A stretch of 64,000 nucleotides of DNA from an uncultured Acidovorax sp. (GCA_913774625.1 CAJYHL010000019.1:1-64000); one strand, 5' to 3'. Shown: positions 50,801-59,834, counted from the stretch's first letter. A program made the numbers and translations. The notes: a model not told the origin generated them from the letters alone.

Positions 50801-51650
50801 GAGCTACCGCGTGCTGCCCGATGGCCAGTTGACGGCCAGCAACCGGGTGGTGCTGCGGCAGCTGGCATTCGGCGACCCGGTGGAGGGCGCGCCGGCCAGC
50901 CTGCCCGTGCGGCTGGCAGTCGCGCTCCTGGCGGACCGCGAGGGCGTGATCGACGTGGATCTGCCTGTCAGCGGATCGCTCAACGACCCGCAGTTCAGCC
51001 TGGGGGCCGTGGTCTGGCGCGCGCTGGGCAATCTGGTGCTCAAGGCTGTCACCTCGCCGTTCTCGCTGCTCGCGGGCGCTTTCGGCGGCACCGAGCAGCT
51101 GGACCGGGTCGGTTTCCAGCCGGGCAGTGCGGCACTGGACACGGCGGCCCGGGCCCAGCTGGACCAGATCGCGCGTGCGCTGGCGGACCGGCCCGCTCTC
51201 ACGCTCACCGTGGTGGGCGAGGCGGCTCTGGAGGCCGAGCGCGAAGGCTGGAAGCGCCAGCGCCTGCAGGACATGGTGCTGGCCGAAAAGCGCCGGACGA
51301 CCGCGCAGGCGGGGCAGGGTGCTGTGCCTGCCTCGGCCGAGGTGGGCGCGGCCGAATATCCCGGCTTGCTCAAGGAGATCTATCGCCGTGCCGACATGCC
51401 GAAGCCGCGCAACCTCATCGGCCTGGCCAGGGATCTGCCCCAGGCGGACATGGAAAACCTGCTGCTGGCCCGGATGCAGGTGCCGGCCGACGCGATGCAT
51501 GCGCTGGCCGTGGCGCGCGGCGCGGCAGTGCGCGATTACCTTGCCCGGCGTGAGGTGCCGCGGGAGCGCCTTTTCATCGGCGCTCCGCGCATCGAGGCCG
51601 AGGGCGAGTCCTGGGTCCCGCGCGCCAGCCTGTCGCTGCAGACGCGGTGA
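47877..51650 (+). CDS. Large DUF748 (AsmA-like) envelope protein with OmpA-like C-terminus
   Basis: A 1257-residue protein. A membrane helix lies near residues 33-53 (FFWAMAMWGLVWLLAWALVP); the rest should be periplasmic. The long body is rich in beta-strand repeats of the AsmA/DUF748 kind, for example ALGRAVTVGQVQFRPWSLEL at the start and PLRLQSGRLDADLRLAF later, with LFIG-type ending. Near residue 1080 an OmpA-like stretch begins (VGFQPGSAALDTAARAQLDQ). AsmA-like proteins are thought to move or sort lipids between membranes; that role here is inference. I start at the ATG after the terminator at 47787-47827; the frame is open further upstream but crosses that terminator. Confidence 0.85.
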   Translation: MNARHLSVYLAWSFPVLDLSRPGLARRSASVFFWAMAMWGLVWLLAWALVPWAVKTQLERRASAALGRAVTVGQVQFRPWSLELVLHDFAVARASGPGAQLEIKRIYIDAALQSLVRWAPVVDALQIDAPVLRLARAADGRYDVDDVVARLSAMAAEPAPAAAHGPARFALYKLGISDGAVDLEDEAAGRRHSVRALNLTLPFLSTLAAHRAAVVKPRLAFLLNGSAFETTADATPFAQEHRADMRLQVRQLDLAPFAAHAPSGLPLRLQSGRLDADLRLAFEQSGQPSATLTGTVAVHEGRLLDGHSRELIGFDALRVSLQDVQPLKRLVQLEAVEWEGLRAELRRGADGLLEWPGPSARPAPPPASAGVAWTVAVHRLAVADGRIGWTDLSVQAPRREARHVQLLASDVHWPLQRPLRFSASADLPGAAARIALSGHARNGAAQAALSLRGVPLDLAGPYLRSYLRPRLGGAVDADLGLAYNGPNLVARVVRLAVNQLEMDCGAALAAGAGTMPCASLADAGLGPVSAAGRLADARRLEVSDAWVRWPQRTVSVGRLWLSEPRMAVSRDASGRWMFDAWRMPAAPVAAGAGSTAPAEASAAAPWQVRLDDAAVEGGALAWRDEAAGARPVALRLASLQMRLRDFVPLPPAGAVASSPPSSLSLSAQVASESFEPGRLSYDGTLRASPLELQGRLHASHLPLQALEPYFADRLQARVVRAEGSFAGDLRYASGPGGSATALQGDLSIDEVRVLDPGMRAAADRGDSAEGPSGEGEPGDLLRWKALGLRGLRLGMEPGRPVSLQVRETALNDFFARIVLQENGRLNLQDLLKPARPGSGGSSDAAGERPPAAATAAPRIRFGPATLVGGRVQFSDRFVRPSYSTDLSELAGRLGAFSSADAGAPGEAPQMAELELRGKAEATASVEITGRLNPLARPPALDIRGRMRDLELPPLSPYSVKYAGHAIERGKLAADVSYRVLPDGQLTASNRVVLRQLAFGDPVEGAPASLPVRLAVALLADREGVIDVDLPVSGSLNDPQFSLGAVVWRALGNLVLKAVTSPFSLLAGAFGGTEQLDRVGFQPGSAALDTAARAQLDQIARALADRPALTLTVVGEAALEAEREGWKRQRLQDMVLAEKRRTTAQAGQGAVPASAEVGAAEYPGLLKEIYRRADMPKPRNLIGLARDLPQADMENLLLARMQVPADAMHALAVARGAAVRDYLARREVPRERLFIGAPRIEAEGESWVPRASLSLQTR

Positions 51651-51984
51651 GCGGCAGGCAGGCCAGGGTGCAGCCCGGCGACGCAGTGCGCAAGTGCGCC
51701 TGCGGCACGAATGCTTTCAAAGTGGGCGCGGGCTTGTTGATAGAGTGGCGCTTGCAGTGCGCCGCCCAGCCCCCAACTGCCTCGCTGGCCAGGCGCGGCA
51801 AAGCCCCCGGCGATGCAGGTAGGACGGTTGAAATGCGCCCGCTGCCGCAGCCGTGTCGCACCGGGCCTCCCGGCCGCTTCCAAAACCGGGCGAAAATAGC
51901 GGTTTCGATGCGCTCGGCGCGACCGACCGTGCGACCGGCCATCCGCGCTGGCTTCCTGCCGGCCCTCTTTTCCCAACTGGATCC
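51651..51984. other. Gap between the DUF748 and DUF349 genes
   Basis: 334 bases without a supported gene on either strand. An A-rich GCGAAAATAGCGG near 51893 is the only promoter-like patch; no terminator follows the DUF748 stop. Confidence 0.4.
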
Positions 51985-54723
51985 ATGTTCCCTTTTTCCT
52001 CCCGCAGCAAAATGTCCACCGACGCACCTGAAGTGAATCCGGCCCCGGCCAAGTCAACCGAGCCGCATCCTCTCGACGCGCTGACGGGCGGCGCATTTTC
52101 TGCCCCCACCTCGGGCGAGCGTGCTTCGCGCATCCGCGACTGGCTGGCGACCCAGCCCGGGCAGGAGTCCCTGCAAGAGGTGTTCAAGGAGCTCAGCGCC
52201 CGCGACAAGGGCGCAGCCCGCGCCGTGCGCGAACGGCTCGACGAAATCCGCCGCGCCAAGGGCCAGGAAGCCATCGCCGCCGAATGGGCCGAGAAGGCGC
52301 AGGCGCTGCTGTCGGCCTCCAAGCTCAACATCGCCGACGCCATGGCCTGGCAGCGCGACGCCGCGAAGGCCGGCGCGCCGCTGTCGCGCGAGCCGCTGTC
52401 TGCGTTGAAGGTGCAGCTGGCCGAACGCATCAAGACCATCGAAGACCTGCAGCACCGTGTGCAGGTGCAGCGCGAGGCCGCCGTGCTGCTGGCCCAGCGC
52501 ATCGAGGTTCTCTCCACCAAGCCCTGGCGCGATGCCCAGGCCGCCCTCGAAGTGCTGCGCGCCGACGTCGGCCGCTGGCAGGAGCAGGCCGAGGCTCTGA
52601 CCGGCGACGCCGCCTGGCCCAGCGTCGAGGCGCGCTTCCCGCCGCTGCTGGACGCCTCCCGTTCCCAGCTGCTGCTGGTCTGGGATGCCTTCCAGCCCGC
52701 CGTGGCCCAGGCCGCCGCCGCCGCTGAGGATGCCAACGCGCCGCTGCCGCCCGTGCCCGTGTGGGCCGACGAGCTGCGCGTGGCGCGCGGCCTGCCGGCC
52801 GAAGCCGCCGCAGTGGCCGCCAAGACCGAGGCCCGTCCGGCCGCCAAGCCCAAGGCCGTCGATCCGCAGGTGCGCGAGAAAGCCGTGCAGGCCGTGACCG
52901 AAGCCCTGGCGAAGCTGGAGCAGGAAACCGCCGAAGGCCACGGCAAGGCCAGCGCGGGCGCCGCCGCTGCCTTGCGCGCCGTGCTGAAAGTGCATGGCAA
53001 GCACATCGACAACGAGCTGGAGCAGCACGTGCATGGCGCCCTCGTGGCTTCGGGCGAGCTGGAAGGCTGGCAGCGCTGGAGCGCCGACCAGATCCGCGAA
53101 GACCTGGTGGCGCGCGCCGAGGGCCTGCTCAAGCGGCCCGAAGGCCAGGCCCTGGGCGGCCGCAAGATGCAGGAGACCCTGCGCCAGCTGCGCGACCAGT
53201 GGAAGCAGGCCGACCAGGGCGGCCCGGCCAACCATGCGCTCTGGAAGAAATTCGACGAAGCCTGCAACGCCGCGCACAAGGTGGTCGAAGCCTGGCTGGA
53301 TAAGGTGCGTTCCGACGCCGCCGAGCACAAGGCCCAGCGCCTGGCCCTGATCGAAGAGCTCAAGACCTGGACGCGCGAGCAGCTGCCAGCGCTGGCGGGT
53401 GACCTCAAGGCCGTCAACCGCGCGCTGCACCAGTTCGGCGACCGCTGGCGCGATGGCGGCCATGTCGGCGAAAAGATGTTCGCCGAGCTGCAGCCGCAGT
53501 GGAAGCAGGCCCTGGCCGAAGCCTCGGCCCCGCTGGAAGCTGCGAAGAAGGACAGCCTGGCCCGCCGCCACGCCATGATCGAGGAGGCCACGGCCCTGGG
53601 CGCAGCGCCGGTGCTGCGCGTGGACGCCGTCAAGGCGCTGCAGCAGCGCTGGCAGGCCGAGGCCCAGTCCGTGCCGCTGGACCGCAAGCAGGAACAGAAG
53701 CTGTGGGATGCGTTCCGCAAGCCCATCGACGAGGCCTTCAACCGCAAGTCTGCAGAACGCGAGCGCGCAGCCGGCGAGATGAGTGCCCGGGACCGTGCGG
53801 TGCTCGAAGCCTCCAAGGCCCTGGAGGCCGCGAACGCCAGCGGCGATGCCCAGCGCATCCGCGGCGCCATGGCCGATCTGGAAGCCGCGCTGCGCAGCCA
53901 GGCCCAGGGCAATGCCGAGGCGGCAGCGGCCGCAGCGCCTGCGCAGGCTGCTCCTGAAAATGCGGCAGCGGCCACCGAATCCGCCGAAGCGGGCGCTGCC
54001 GCCGGCGGCGAAGAGGCCGCGGCGCCTGCCGCCGCGCCCAAGCCCGCACCGCGGCCCGTGGTCGCCGTGCGCGGCGATGACCGCCCCGGCATGCGCAAGG
54101 ACGTCGTCGCACCCGCTGCTGCTGGCCGTGGCGCTCGCCCGGATGGCCGTGGCAAGGACGGTGCCCGGGGCCCGCGCGATGCGGGCCGCCCGGGAGGCGA
54201 CCGCTTCGGCGCGGATCGGGCTGGCCGCTTCGGCGATCGGGGCGAGCGTGCGGAATCCCGTGGCCCGCGTCTGGGCGATGCCGCCTTCCGCGCGCAGCGC
54301 GATGCGCTGGAGCAGGCGCAGAACACGCTGCGAAAGCTGGCGGCCCAGGCCCATGGTGAAGCCTTGACGCAGGTGCTGTCGGCCTGGAGCCAGCGCGACG
54401 CCGCGCTGCTGCCGAGCGCGCAGGATCTGGGCGGCCAGGTCAACGCGGCCACCCGCACCGCCTGGGCCCAGGCCCTGTCGGCCCCGGCCGCGGGCGATGC
54501 GGCACAGTCGCTGCTGCGCCTCGAAATGGCGGCTGAAGTGCCTACGCCCGCCGAGCACCTGTCGGAACGTCGTGCCCTGCAGCTGCAGCTGTTGACCCGC
54601 CGCAACGACCCGTCGCCTGCCCAGACCTGGGGCCAGGATGCCGCCCGCGTGCTGGCCACTTCCAGCGATGAGGCATCGGCCCGTCGCCTGCAGAACGCGC
54701 TCAAGGCGCTGATGCGCAAGTAA
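51985..54723 (+). CDS. DUF349 domain-containing protein
   Basis: A 912-residue, strongly helical cytoplasmic protein. It starts MFPFSSRSKMSTDAPEV and then contains repeated DUF349-type helical segments, seen in AALRSQ-like stretches such as LRQLRDQWKQADQGGPANHA, ALHQFGDRWRDGGHVGEKMF and VKALQQRWQAEAQSVPLDRK then EQKLWDAFRKPIDEAFNRKS. Near residues 640-750 lies an Ala/Pro then Arg/Gly/Asp-rich low-complexity linker (for example GRPGGDRFGADRAGRFGDRG) resembling RNA-binding RGG tails. Function is not established; the RG-rich linker suggests nucleic-acid contact. A strong terminator follows. Confidence 0.85.
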   Translation: MFPFSSRSKMSTDAPEVNPAPAKSTEPHPLDALTGGAFSAPTSGERASRIRDWLATQPGQESLQEVFKELSARDKGAARAVRERLDEIRRAKGQEAIAAEWAEKAQALLSASKLNIADAMAWQRDAAKAGAPLSREPLSALKVQLAERIKTIEDLQHRVQVQREAAVLLAQRIEVLSTKPWRDAQAALEVLRADVGRWQEQAEALTGDAAWPSVEARFPPLLDASRSQLLLVWDAFQPAVAQAAAAAEDANAPLPPVPVWADELRVARGLPAEAAAVAAKTEARPAAKPKAVDPQVREKAVQAVTEALAKLEQETAEGHGKASAGAAAALRAVLKVHGKHIDNELEQHVHGALVASGELEGWQRWSADQIREDLVARAEGLLKRPEGQALGGRKMQETLRQLRDQWKQADQGGPANHALWKKFDEACNAAHKVVEAWLDKVRSDAAEHKAQRLALIEELKTWTREQLPALAGDLKAVNRALHQFGDRWRDGGHVGEKMFAELQPQWKQALAEASAPLEAAKKDSLARRHAMIEEATALGAAPVLRVDAVKALQQRWQAEAQSVPLDRKQEQKLWDAFRKPIDEAFNRKSAERERAAGEMSARDRAVLEASKALEAANASGDAQRIRGAMADLEAALRSQAQGNAEAAAAAAPAQAAPENAAAATESAEAGAAAGGEEAAAPAAAPKPAPRPVVAVRGDDRPGMRKDVVAPAAAGRGARPDGRGKDGARGPRDAGRPGGDRFGADRAGRFGDRGERAESRGPRLGDAAFRAQRDALEQAQNTLRKLAAQAHGEALTQVLSAWSQRDAALLPSAQDLGGQVNAATRTAWAQALSAPAAGDAAQSLLRLEMAAEVPTPAEHLSERRALQLQLLTRRNDPSPAQTWGQDAARVLATSSDEASARRLQNALKALMRK

Positions 54724-54746
54724 GCCGCTCTCGCCGGACGTGGGCG

Positions 54747-54784
54747 AACGCGGAAAGGCCGGAAGGTCTTTCCGCGTTTTTCTT
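54747..54784 (+). terminator. Rho-independent terminator of the DUF349 gene
   Basis: An 11-base-pair perfect stem AACGCGGAAAG/CTTTCCGCGTT (54747-54757 with 54768-54778) followed by TTTCTTT. Confidence 0.92.
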
Positions 54785-54878
54785 TGGGAGTGTCGAAAAA
54801 AAAGGGGAGGGGAGGGAGGGTGGCCTGCGGGCCCCATCTCATGCCTTGCGTGATGCCGTGCAGGCGGCGCCGGCAACG

Positions 54879-54912
54879 AAAAAAGCCGCTGTGTGACCAC
54901 AGCGGCTTTTTA
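54879..54912 (-). terminator. Terminator of the first tRNA-Leu gene
   Basis: AAAAGCCGCTGTG pairs with CACAGCGGCTTTT around a four-base loop; T6 on the minus strand. It starts five bases after the tRNA CCA end. Confidence 0.92.
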
Positions 54913-54917
54913 TTGTT

Positions 54918-55002
<85 letters not shown>

Positions 55003-55257
55003 ATTTCAGGAAAGATTGAATTATAGAACAGTTTTTGGTGGTCCGGAGCAATTCGCTGAAATTTTGCCGAACTGCCGGCGCGGTGGCCTGCTTGCCGCTT
55101 CCTGTCCTCGTGATACGGCGGACTCTGCTCAGGTGGGCGGCTGCAAGGTGCAAATCACAGCCTGCGGCGAGGATGTGCAAGGCGGCAGAGCGCTCCAGCC
55201 AGAGATGTGCCGCGCGCGAGGAAGTTGTTCCGCGCTGCCCAGGATTTGTCCGGAAAT

Positions 55258-55290
55258 AAAAAAGCCGCTTCGTTGAAAGCGGCTTTTTCT
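55258..55290 (-). terminator. Terminator of the second tRNA-Leu gene
   Basis: AAGCCGCTT/AAGCGGCTT stem with flanking A/T runs; T-rich on both strands. It ends the copy-2 tRNA transcript, so the two tRNAs are separate units. Confidence 0.88.
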
Positions 55291-55321
55291 TTCGGAAACC
55301 CTGACGGGTTCTCGTTAAACT

Positions 55322-55406
<85 letters not shown>

Positions 55407-55439
55407 TTTCAGGAAAGACTTAGATTGTATATCAAAAAA

Positions 55440-57737
55440 ATGAACTCCAGCACGTCCGTCACGCAAAGCGCTGACGAAATCGAAGGTAGCGTGCAGGGGC
55501 ACCGCGACGGCCACGGCTTCGTGCAGCGCGACGACGGTGAAGGCGACATCTATCTGCCACCCAATGAGATGCGGGCCGTGCTGCACAAGGACCGCGTGCG
55601 CGTGCGCATCGTCCGCCAGGACCGGCGTGGCCGCCCGGAGGGCCGCGTCGTCGAGATCGTCGAGCGGCCCGCACAGCCCATCATCGGCCGCCTGCTGCAG
55701 GAAAGCGGCGTCTGGCTGGTGGCCCCCGAAGACAAGCGCTATGGCCAGGATGTGTTGATTCCCAAGGGCGCTACCGGCGCGGCCAAGCCCGGCCAGGTCG
55801 TCGTGGTCGAGCTCACCGAGCCGCCGGCCCTGTTCGGCCAGCCCGTCGGGCGCATCACCGAGGTGCTGGGCGAAGTCGATGACCCCGGCATGGAGATCGA
55901 GATCGCGGTGCGCAAGTATGGCGTGCCGCACGAGTTTTCCCAGGATTGCCTGGCCCAGGCCAAGGCCTTGCCCGAGAAGGTGCGTGCCCAGGACAAGCGC
56001 CGCCGCGTGGACCTGACCGACGTGCCCCTGGTCACCATCGACGGCGAGGACGCGCGCGACTTCGACGATGCCGTCTATTGCGAGCCCGCCAAGGTGGGCC
56101 GGGCCAAGGGCTGGCGCCTCTTGGTCGCGATCGCCGACGTGAGTCATTACGTGGAGACCGGCAGCGCGATCGACATCGACGCCTACGACCGCGCCACCAG
56201 CGTCTATTTTCCGCGCCGCGTGATTCCCATGCTGCCGGAAAAGCTGTCCAACGGCCTGTGCTCGCTCAACCCCGAGGTGGAGCGCCTGTGCATGGTCTGC
56301 GACATGCTGGTCACCGCCAAGGGCGAGGTCCATGCCTACCAGTTCTATCCGGCCGTGATGTACAGCCATGCCCGCTTCACCTACACGGAAGTGGCGGCCA
56401 TCCTGGCGAATACGCGCGGGCCGGAGGCCACCAAGCGCAAGGCGCGGGTGGGCGATCTGCTCAACCTGCACGACGTCTATCGCGCGCTGCTCCAGGCGCG
56501 CAGGCAGCGCGGCGCGGTGGACTTCGAGACCACCGAGACGCAGATCGTCTGCGACGAGAACGGCCGCATCGAGAAGATCGTGCCGCGCACCCGCAACGAT
56601 GCACACCGCCTGATCGAGGAGGCCATGCTGGCCGCCAACGTCTGCAGTGCGGACTTCATCGCCCAGGGCGGGCATCCGGGACTGTTCCGCGTGCATGAAG
56701 GCCCCACGCCCGAGAAGCAGGAGATCCTGCGCGCCTACCTGAAGGCCATGGGCGTCGGCATGAGCATCGGCGACGATCCCAAGCCTTCCGAGTTCCAGGC
56801 GATCGCCGAGGCGACCAAGGACCGGCCCGACGCCCAGCAGACCCACACCATGCTGCTGCGTTCCATGCAGCAGGCCATCTACACGCCGATCAACAGCGGT
56901 CACTTCGGCCTGGCGTTCGAGGCCTATACCCACTTCACCAGCCCCATCCGGCGCTATCCCGACTTGCTGGTGCACCGGGTCATCAAGGCCATCCTGGGCG
57001 GCAGCAAGTACAAGCTGCCTGCCTTGCCCACGCCCGGCGAGGCCCATGCCAAGCTGGCCAAACGGCTCGCCGCGCGGGTGGCCGCGCCCTCGAACAAGCC
57101 GCGCAAGGAGGCCGCGGCACCGTCGCGCGAGGTGCAGGCCTGGGAAGCAGCCGGTCTGCACTGCAGCGCCAACGAGCGCCGTGCGGACGAGGCCAGCCGC
57201 GACGTCGAGGCCTGGCTCAAGTGCAAGTACATGCGCGAGCATCTGGGCGAGGAATACAGCGGCGTGGTCAGCTCGGCTACCAGCTTCGGCATCTTCGTCA
57301 CGCTGGACGCCATGTACGTCGAAGGGCTGGTCCACATCACCGAGCTGGGAGGCGAATACTTCAAGTTCGACGAGGCCCGGCAGGAACTGCGCGGCGAACG
57401 CACCGGCATCCGCTATTCGATCGGCACGCGGGTGCGCGTGCAGGTCAGCCGCGTCGATCTGGACGGCCGCAAGATCGACTTCCGGCTGGTCCGGGAAGGC
57501 GAGACGCTGGCGCCGGCCAAGCCCTCCCGCGAGCGGGGCGCCGGCCCTGCGCCCCGCTCGCAGCGCGACGAAGCCGTGGGACATGAGGCCGTGCCGCCCG
57601 CCAGAAGCCGCCGCGCAGGCAAGGCGCGGCCGGAGGCCGTGCAGGACCGTTCCGCCGGCAAGGGAGCTCCTGGCAAGGCGGCGGGCAAGAAGCCCTCGGG
57701 CAAGAGTGCCGCCAAGTCGCGCCGCGCGCGCCGTTGA
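55440..57737 (+). CDS. rnr: Ribonuclease R
   Basis: A 765-residue 3'-5' exoribonuclease of the RNB family. Cold-shock domains occupy the N-terminal ~170 residues (GSVQGHRDGHGFVQRDDGEG). The RNB catalytic site is VTIDGEDARDFDDAVY, with Asp201, 207, 209 and 210 as metal ligands, followed by AIADVSHYVETGSAIDIDAY. The S1 domain begins near 600 (EEYSGVVSSATSFGIFVTLD), and the last ~70 residues are a Lys/Arg/Ala-rich tail as in RNase R. I chose ATG 55440 over a TTG five codons earlier. No Shine-Dalgarno site precedes it and the leader can be only a few dozen bases unless the promoter lies inside the tRNA gene. Confidence 0.95.
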   Translation: MNSSTSVTQSADEIEGSVQGHRDGHGFVQRDDGEGDIYLPPNEMRAVLHKDRVRVRIVRQDRRGRPEGRVVEIVERPAQPIIGRLLQESGVWLVAPEDKRYGQDVLIPKGATGAAKPGQVVVVELTEPPALFGQPVGRITEVLGEVDDPGMEIEIAVRKYGVPHEFSQDCLAQAKALPEKVRAQDKRRRVDLTDVPLVTIDGEDARDFDDAVYCEPAKVGRAKGWRLLVAIADVSHYVETGSAIDIDAYDRATSVYFPRRVIPMLPEKLSNGLCSLNPEVERLCMVCDMLVTAKGEVHAYQFYPAVMYSHARFTYTEVAAILANTRGPEATKRKARVGDLLNLHDVYRALLQARRQRGAVDFETTETQIVCDENGRIEKIVPRTRNDAHRLIEEAMLAANVCSADFIAQGGHPGLFRVHEGPTPEKQEILRAYLKAMGVGMSIGDDPKPSEFQAIAEATKDRPDAQQTHTMLLRSMQQAIYTPINSGHFGLAFEAYTHFTSPIRRYPDLLVHRVIKAILGGSKYKLPALPTPGEAHAKLAKRLAARVAAPSNKPRKEAAAPSREVQAWEAAGLHCSANERRADEASRDVEAWLKCKYMREHLGEEYSGVVSSATSFGIFVTLDAMYVEGLVHITELGGEYFKFDEARQELRGERTGIRYSIGTRVRVQVSRVDLDGRKIDFRLVREGETLAPAKPSRERGAGPAPRSQRDEAVGHEAVPPARSRRAGKARPEAVQDRSAGKGAPGKAAGKKPSGKSAAKSRRARR

Positions 57738-57757
57738 GCGGCGCTGAGGGTTTCTGA

Positions 57758-58537
57758 ATGACGACAAGGAAGGAAGACCAGGTGCAGGCAGGAAAGAAGG
57801 TGGCCATCGTCACGGGGGCGGGCTCCGGCATCGGCCGGGCCGCTTCGCTGGCGCTGCTGCGCGATGGATGGAGCGTGGTGCTTTGCGGCCGGCGCGCCGC
57901 GTTGCTGTCCGAGGTGGCCGAAGCGTCGGAAGCGGGTGCGCGTGCGCTGGCCGTGCCGGCCGACGTGACGGACCCGCAGTCCGTGCGGGCCTTGTTCGAC
58001 CGCGCCATGGAGGTTTTCGGCCGCGTGGACCTGTTGTTCAACAATGCCGGCGTCGGCGCGCCAGCCGTGCCGCTGGAGGACCTGTCCGTCGAGCAGTGGA
58101 AGCAGGTGGTGGACGTCAACCTGAATGGCATGTTCTACGGCATCCAGAACGCCTTCCGCGTGATGAAGTCGCAATCGCCGCGCGGCGGGCGGATCATCAA
58201 CAACGGCTCGATCTCGGCGCACACGCCCCGGCCCAATTCCATCGCCTACACCGCGACCAAGCATGCCGTCATGGGCCTGACCAAGACCGCTTCGCTGGAT
58301 GGCCGCAAGTACGACATCGCCGTCGGCCAGATCGATGTGGGCAATGCCGGAACCGAGCTGGCCCAGCGCATGACCCAGGGCGTGATGCAGGCGCACGGCC
58401 AGGTCGCTGCCGAGCCGCTGATGGACGTGGACATCGTGGGGCAGTCGGTGCTCTACATGGCCAATCTGCCGCTGGAGGCCAATGTGATGTTCCACACCGT
58501 CATGGCGACCAAGATGCCCTTCGCTGGGCGCGGCTGA
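57758..58537 (+). CDS. Short-chain dehydrogenase/reductase
   Basis: A 259-residue SDR oxidoreductase. The cofactor site is [20 protein letters not shown] (TGxxxGIG near residues 19-26), with ADVTDPQ, the NNAG motif in [11 protein letters not shown], and catalytic Ser in [12 protein letters not shown] with Tyr and Lys in [10 protein letters not shown]. It is likely NAD(P)-dependent; the substrate is unknown. AAGGAAGGA stands before an alternative GTG start at about 57782 ((M)[13 protein letters not shown]), which would remove eight residues and is a serious alternative. It follows rnr by 20 bases and may be co-transcribed. Confidence 0.88.
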   Translation: MTTRKEDQVQAGKKVAIVTGAGSGIGRAASLALLRDGWSVVLCGRRAALLSEVAEASEAGARALAVPADVTDPQSVRALFDRAMEVFGRVDLLFNNAGVGAPAVPLEDLSVEQWKQVVDVNLNGMFYGIQNAFRVMKSQSPRGGRIINNGSISAHTPRPNSIAYTATKHAVMGLTKTASLDGRKYDIAVGQIDVGNAGTELAQRMTQGVMQAHGQVAAEPLMDVDIVGQSVLYMANLPLEANVMFHTVMATKMPFAGRG

Positions 58538-58633
58538 CCCGTCCGGCTGCCTCCAGTCGCTAACATCGGAGGTTTGCGCCACCCCGGGGCGGCACCACCA
58601 TGCCCGGCGAACGACGAGATTTCCGCTTTTTCC

Positions 58634-59020
58634 ATGACCCTTTCCCGCCCGGCGCCCGGCGCCGCTTCCGGCGACCCGTCCACCTGGGTCGTATGCCTGT
58701 GCGCCGCATGGTGCGGCGTCTGCCGCGACTACCGTGCGGTCTTCGACGGCCTTGCGGCCGAAAGGCCGAACGCGCGCTTCCTGTGGGTGGACGTGGAGGA
58801 CGAGGAGGATCTGGTGGGCGATCTGGATGTGGACACCTTTCCGACCCTGCTGGTGGGGCAGGGCGGCGCAGCCCGTTTCCTGGGACCCCTGCTGCCGCAG
58901 CCGGGCGTGCTGGCGCGCTTGCTGGACAGCTTGCGGGAGCCGGGCGGCGCGCCCGTGCAGGCGGACGCTCAGCCGTTGCTGGAACGCATCATGGCGGCGC
59001 ATGGGCCGCAGGCGGCATGA
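58634..59020 (+). CDS. Thioredoxin-like protein
   Basis: A 128-residue thioredoxin-fold protein. The active site is CLCAAWCGVCRDY (Cys27 and Cys30, WCGVC in place of WCGPC), followed by WVDVEDEEDLVGDLDVDTFP with the cis-proline and TLLVGQGG. The C-terminal helix is present. No signal peptide, so it should be cytoplasmic. The Val in the active site would shift its redox potential relative to thioredoxin. It lies 96 bases after the SDR gene without a clear Shine-Dalgarno site. Confidence 0.85.
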   Translation: MTLSRPAPGAASGDPSTWVVCLCAAWCGVCRDYRAVFDGLAAERPNARFLWVDVEDEEDLVGDLDVDTFPTLLVGQGGAARFLGPLLPQPGVLARLLDSLREPGGAPVQADAQPLLERIMAAHGPQAA

Positions 59021-59042
59021 TGCAAGTTGTGTGCCGCAGCCT

Positions 59043-59071
59043 TTGCAGATCAAGGCGTTACGCGCTACAAT
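59043..59071 (+). promoter_or_regulatory. Sigma-70 promoter of the rimP-nusA-infB operon
   Basis: TTGCAG (59043-59048) and TACAAT (59066-59071) are separated by exactly 17 bases. Transcription would start near 59078, just before a terminator-like hairpin. Confidence 0.75.
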
Positions 59072-59089
59072 AAGAGCCTCACGACCAGA

Positions 59090-59118
59090 CGGGCGGGTAC
59101 TCACCGCCCGTTTTTTTT
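59090..59118 (+). terminator. Terminator/attenuator in the rimP leader
   Basis: CGGGCGG (59090-59096) pairs with CCGCCCG (59104-59110) around a seven-base loop and is followed by eight T. It lies about a dozen bases after the predicted start and 90 bases before rimP. Since no gene precedes it within the transcript, it should limit entry into the operon. Confidence 0.8.
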
Positions 59119-59207
59119 GGGCGTTTGTTTTCGAGCTCGAAGCTGCCGGAAATAATTCGGGCGGTTGTCGGGTTTTTCGCATTTCTGGAAACTGAACAGA
59201 ATCACAC

Positions 59208-59834
59208 GTGGCATTGCAAGAGATCGTTGAACAAACCGTGGCCGGGCTGGGCTATGACCTGGTGGAGATCGAGCGCTCCGCTGGAGGCTTGCTGCGCATC
59301 ACCATCGATCTCCCCTGGAGTGCCCCTGCCCCTGCCCCTGCCGCGGCTGCAGGCGACGCCCCGGAGGCCGTGGCCCCCGCGCTGCCCGAGCAGTTCGTGA
59401 CGGTCGAGGATTGCGAAAAGGTCACGCGCCAGCTGCAGTTCGCGCTGGAAGTGGATGGCGTGGACTACAAGCGGCTCGAGGTGTCCTCGCCCGGCATCGA
59501 CCGCCCGCTGCGGCACGAGCAGGACTTCGTGCGTTTCGCCGGATCGGTGATCGATCTCACGCTCAAGGCCCCGCTGGGCGCAGCGGCTGCCGACGGGCAG
59601 GTGAACGCCAATCGCAAGAAATTTCGCGGCACGCTGGAGCGGGCCGAATCGGGTGGCTGGCAGATCGTGTGGAGCGACGAGCCCGCAGTGAAGCCCGGCC
59701 AGAAGGTGAGCAAGAAGCGCGTGCCCGCACCGCTGCAGGCCCTGGGTTTCACCCTGGACGAGCTCAAGGACGCCCGCCTGGCGCCGCTGGTGGATTTCAA
59801 GGGCCGCGGCGGGGCCAAGTCGGGCCAGGCCTGA
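59208..59834 (+). CDS. rimP: Ribosome maturation factor RimP
   Basis: A 208-residue 30S assembly factor. It begins at GTG ((M)ALQEIVEQTVAGLGYDLVEI) and has the family core CEKVTRQLQFALEVDGVDYK and RLEVSSPGIDRPLRHEQDFV. An Ala/Pro-rich insert after residue 35 (PAPAPAAAAGDAPEAVAPAL) and a longer C-terminal half are typical of beta-proteobacteria. It is the first gene of rimP-nusA-infB, the conserved translation-transcription operon. Confidence 0.94.
   Translation: MALQEIVEQTVAGLGYDLVEIERSAGGLLRITIDLPWSAPAPAPAAAAGDAPEAVAPALPEQFVTVEDCEKVTRQLQFALEVDGVDYKRLEVSSPGIDRPLRHEQDFVRFAGSVIDLTLKAPLGAAAADGQVNANRKKFRGTLERAESGGWQIVWSDEPAVKPGQKVSKKRVPAPLQALGFTLDELKDARLAPLVDFKGRGGAKSGQA

Noticed and set aside
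51536-52096. Minus-strand frame of 186 codons in the gap before the DUF349 gene
   Set aside because: It overlaps the ends of two real plus-strand genes, lacks a ribosome site and shows no motif.
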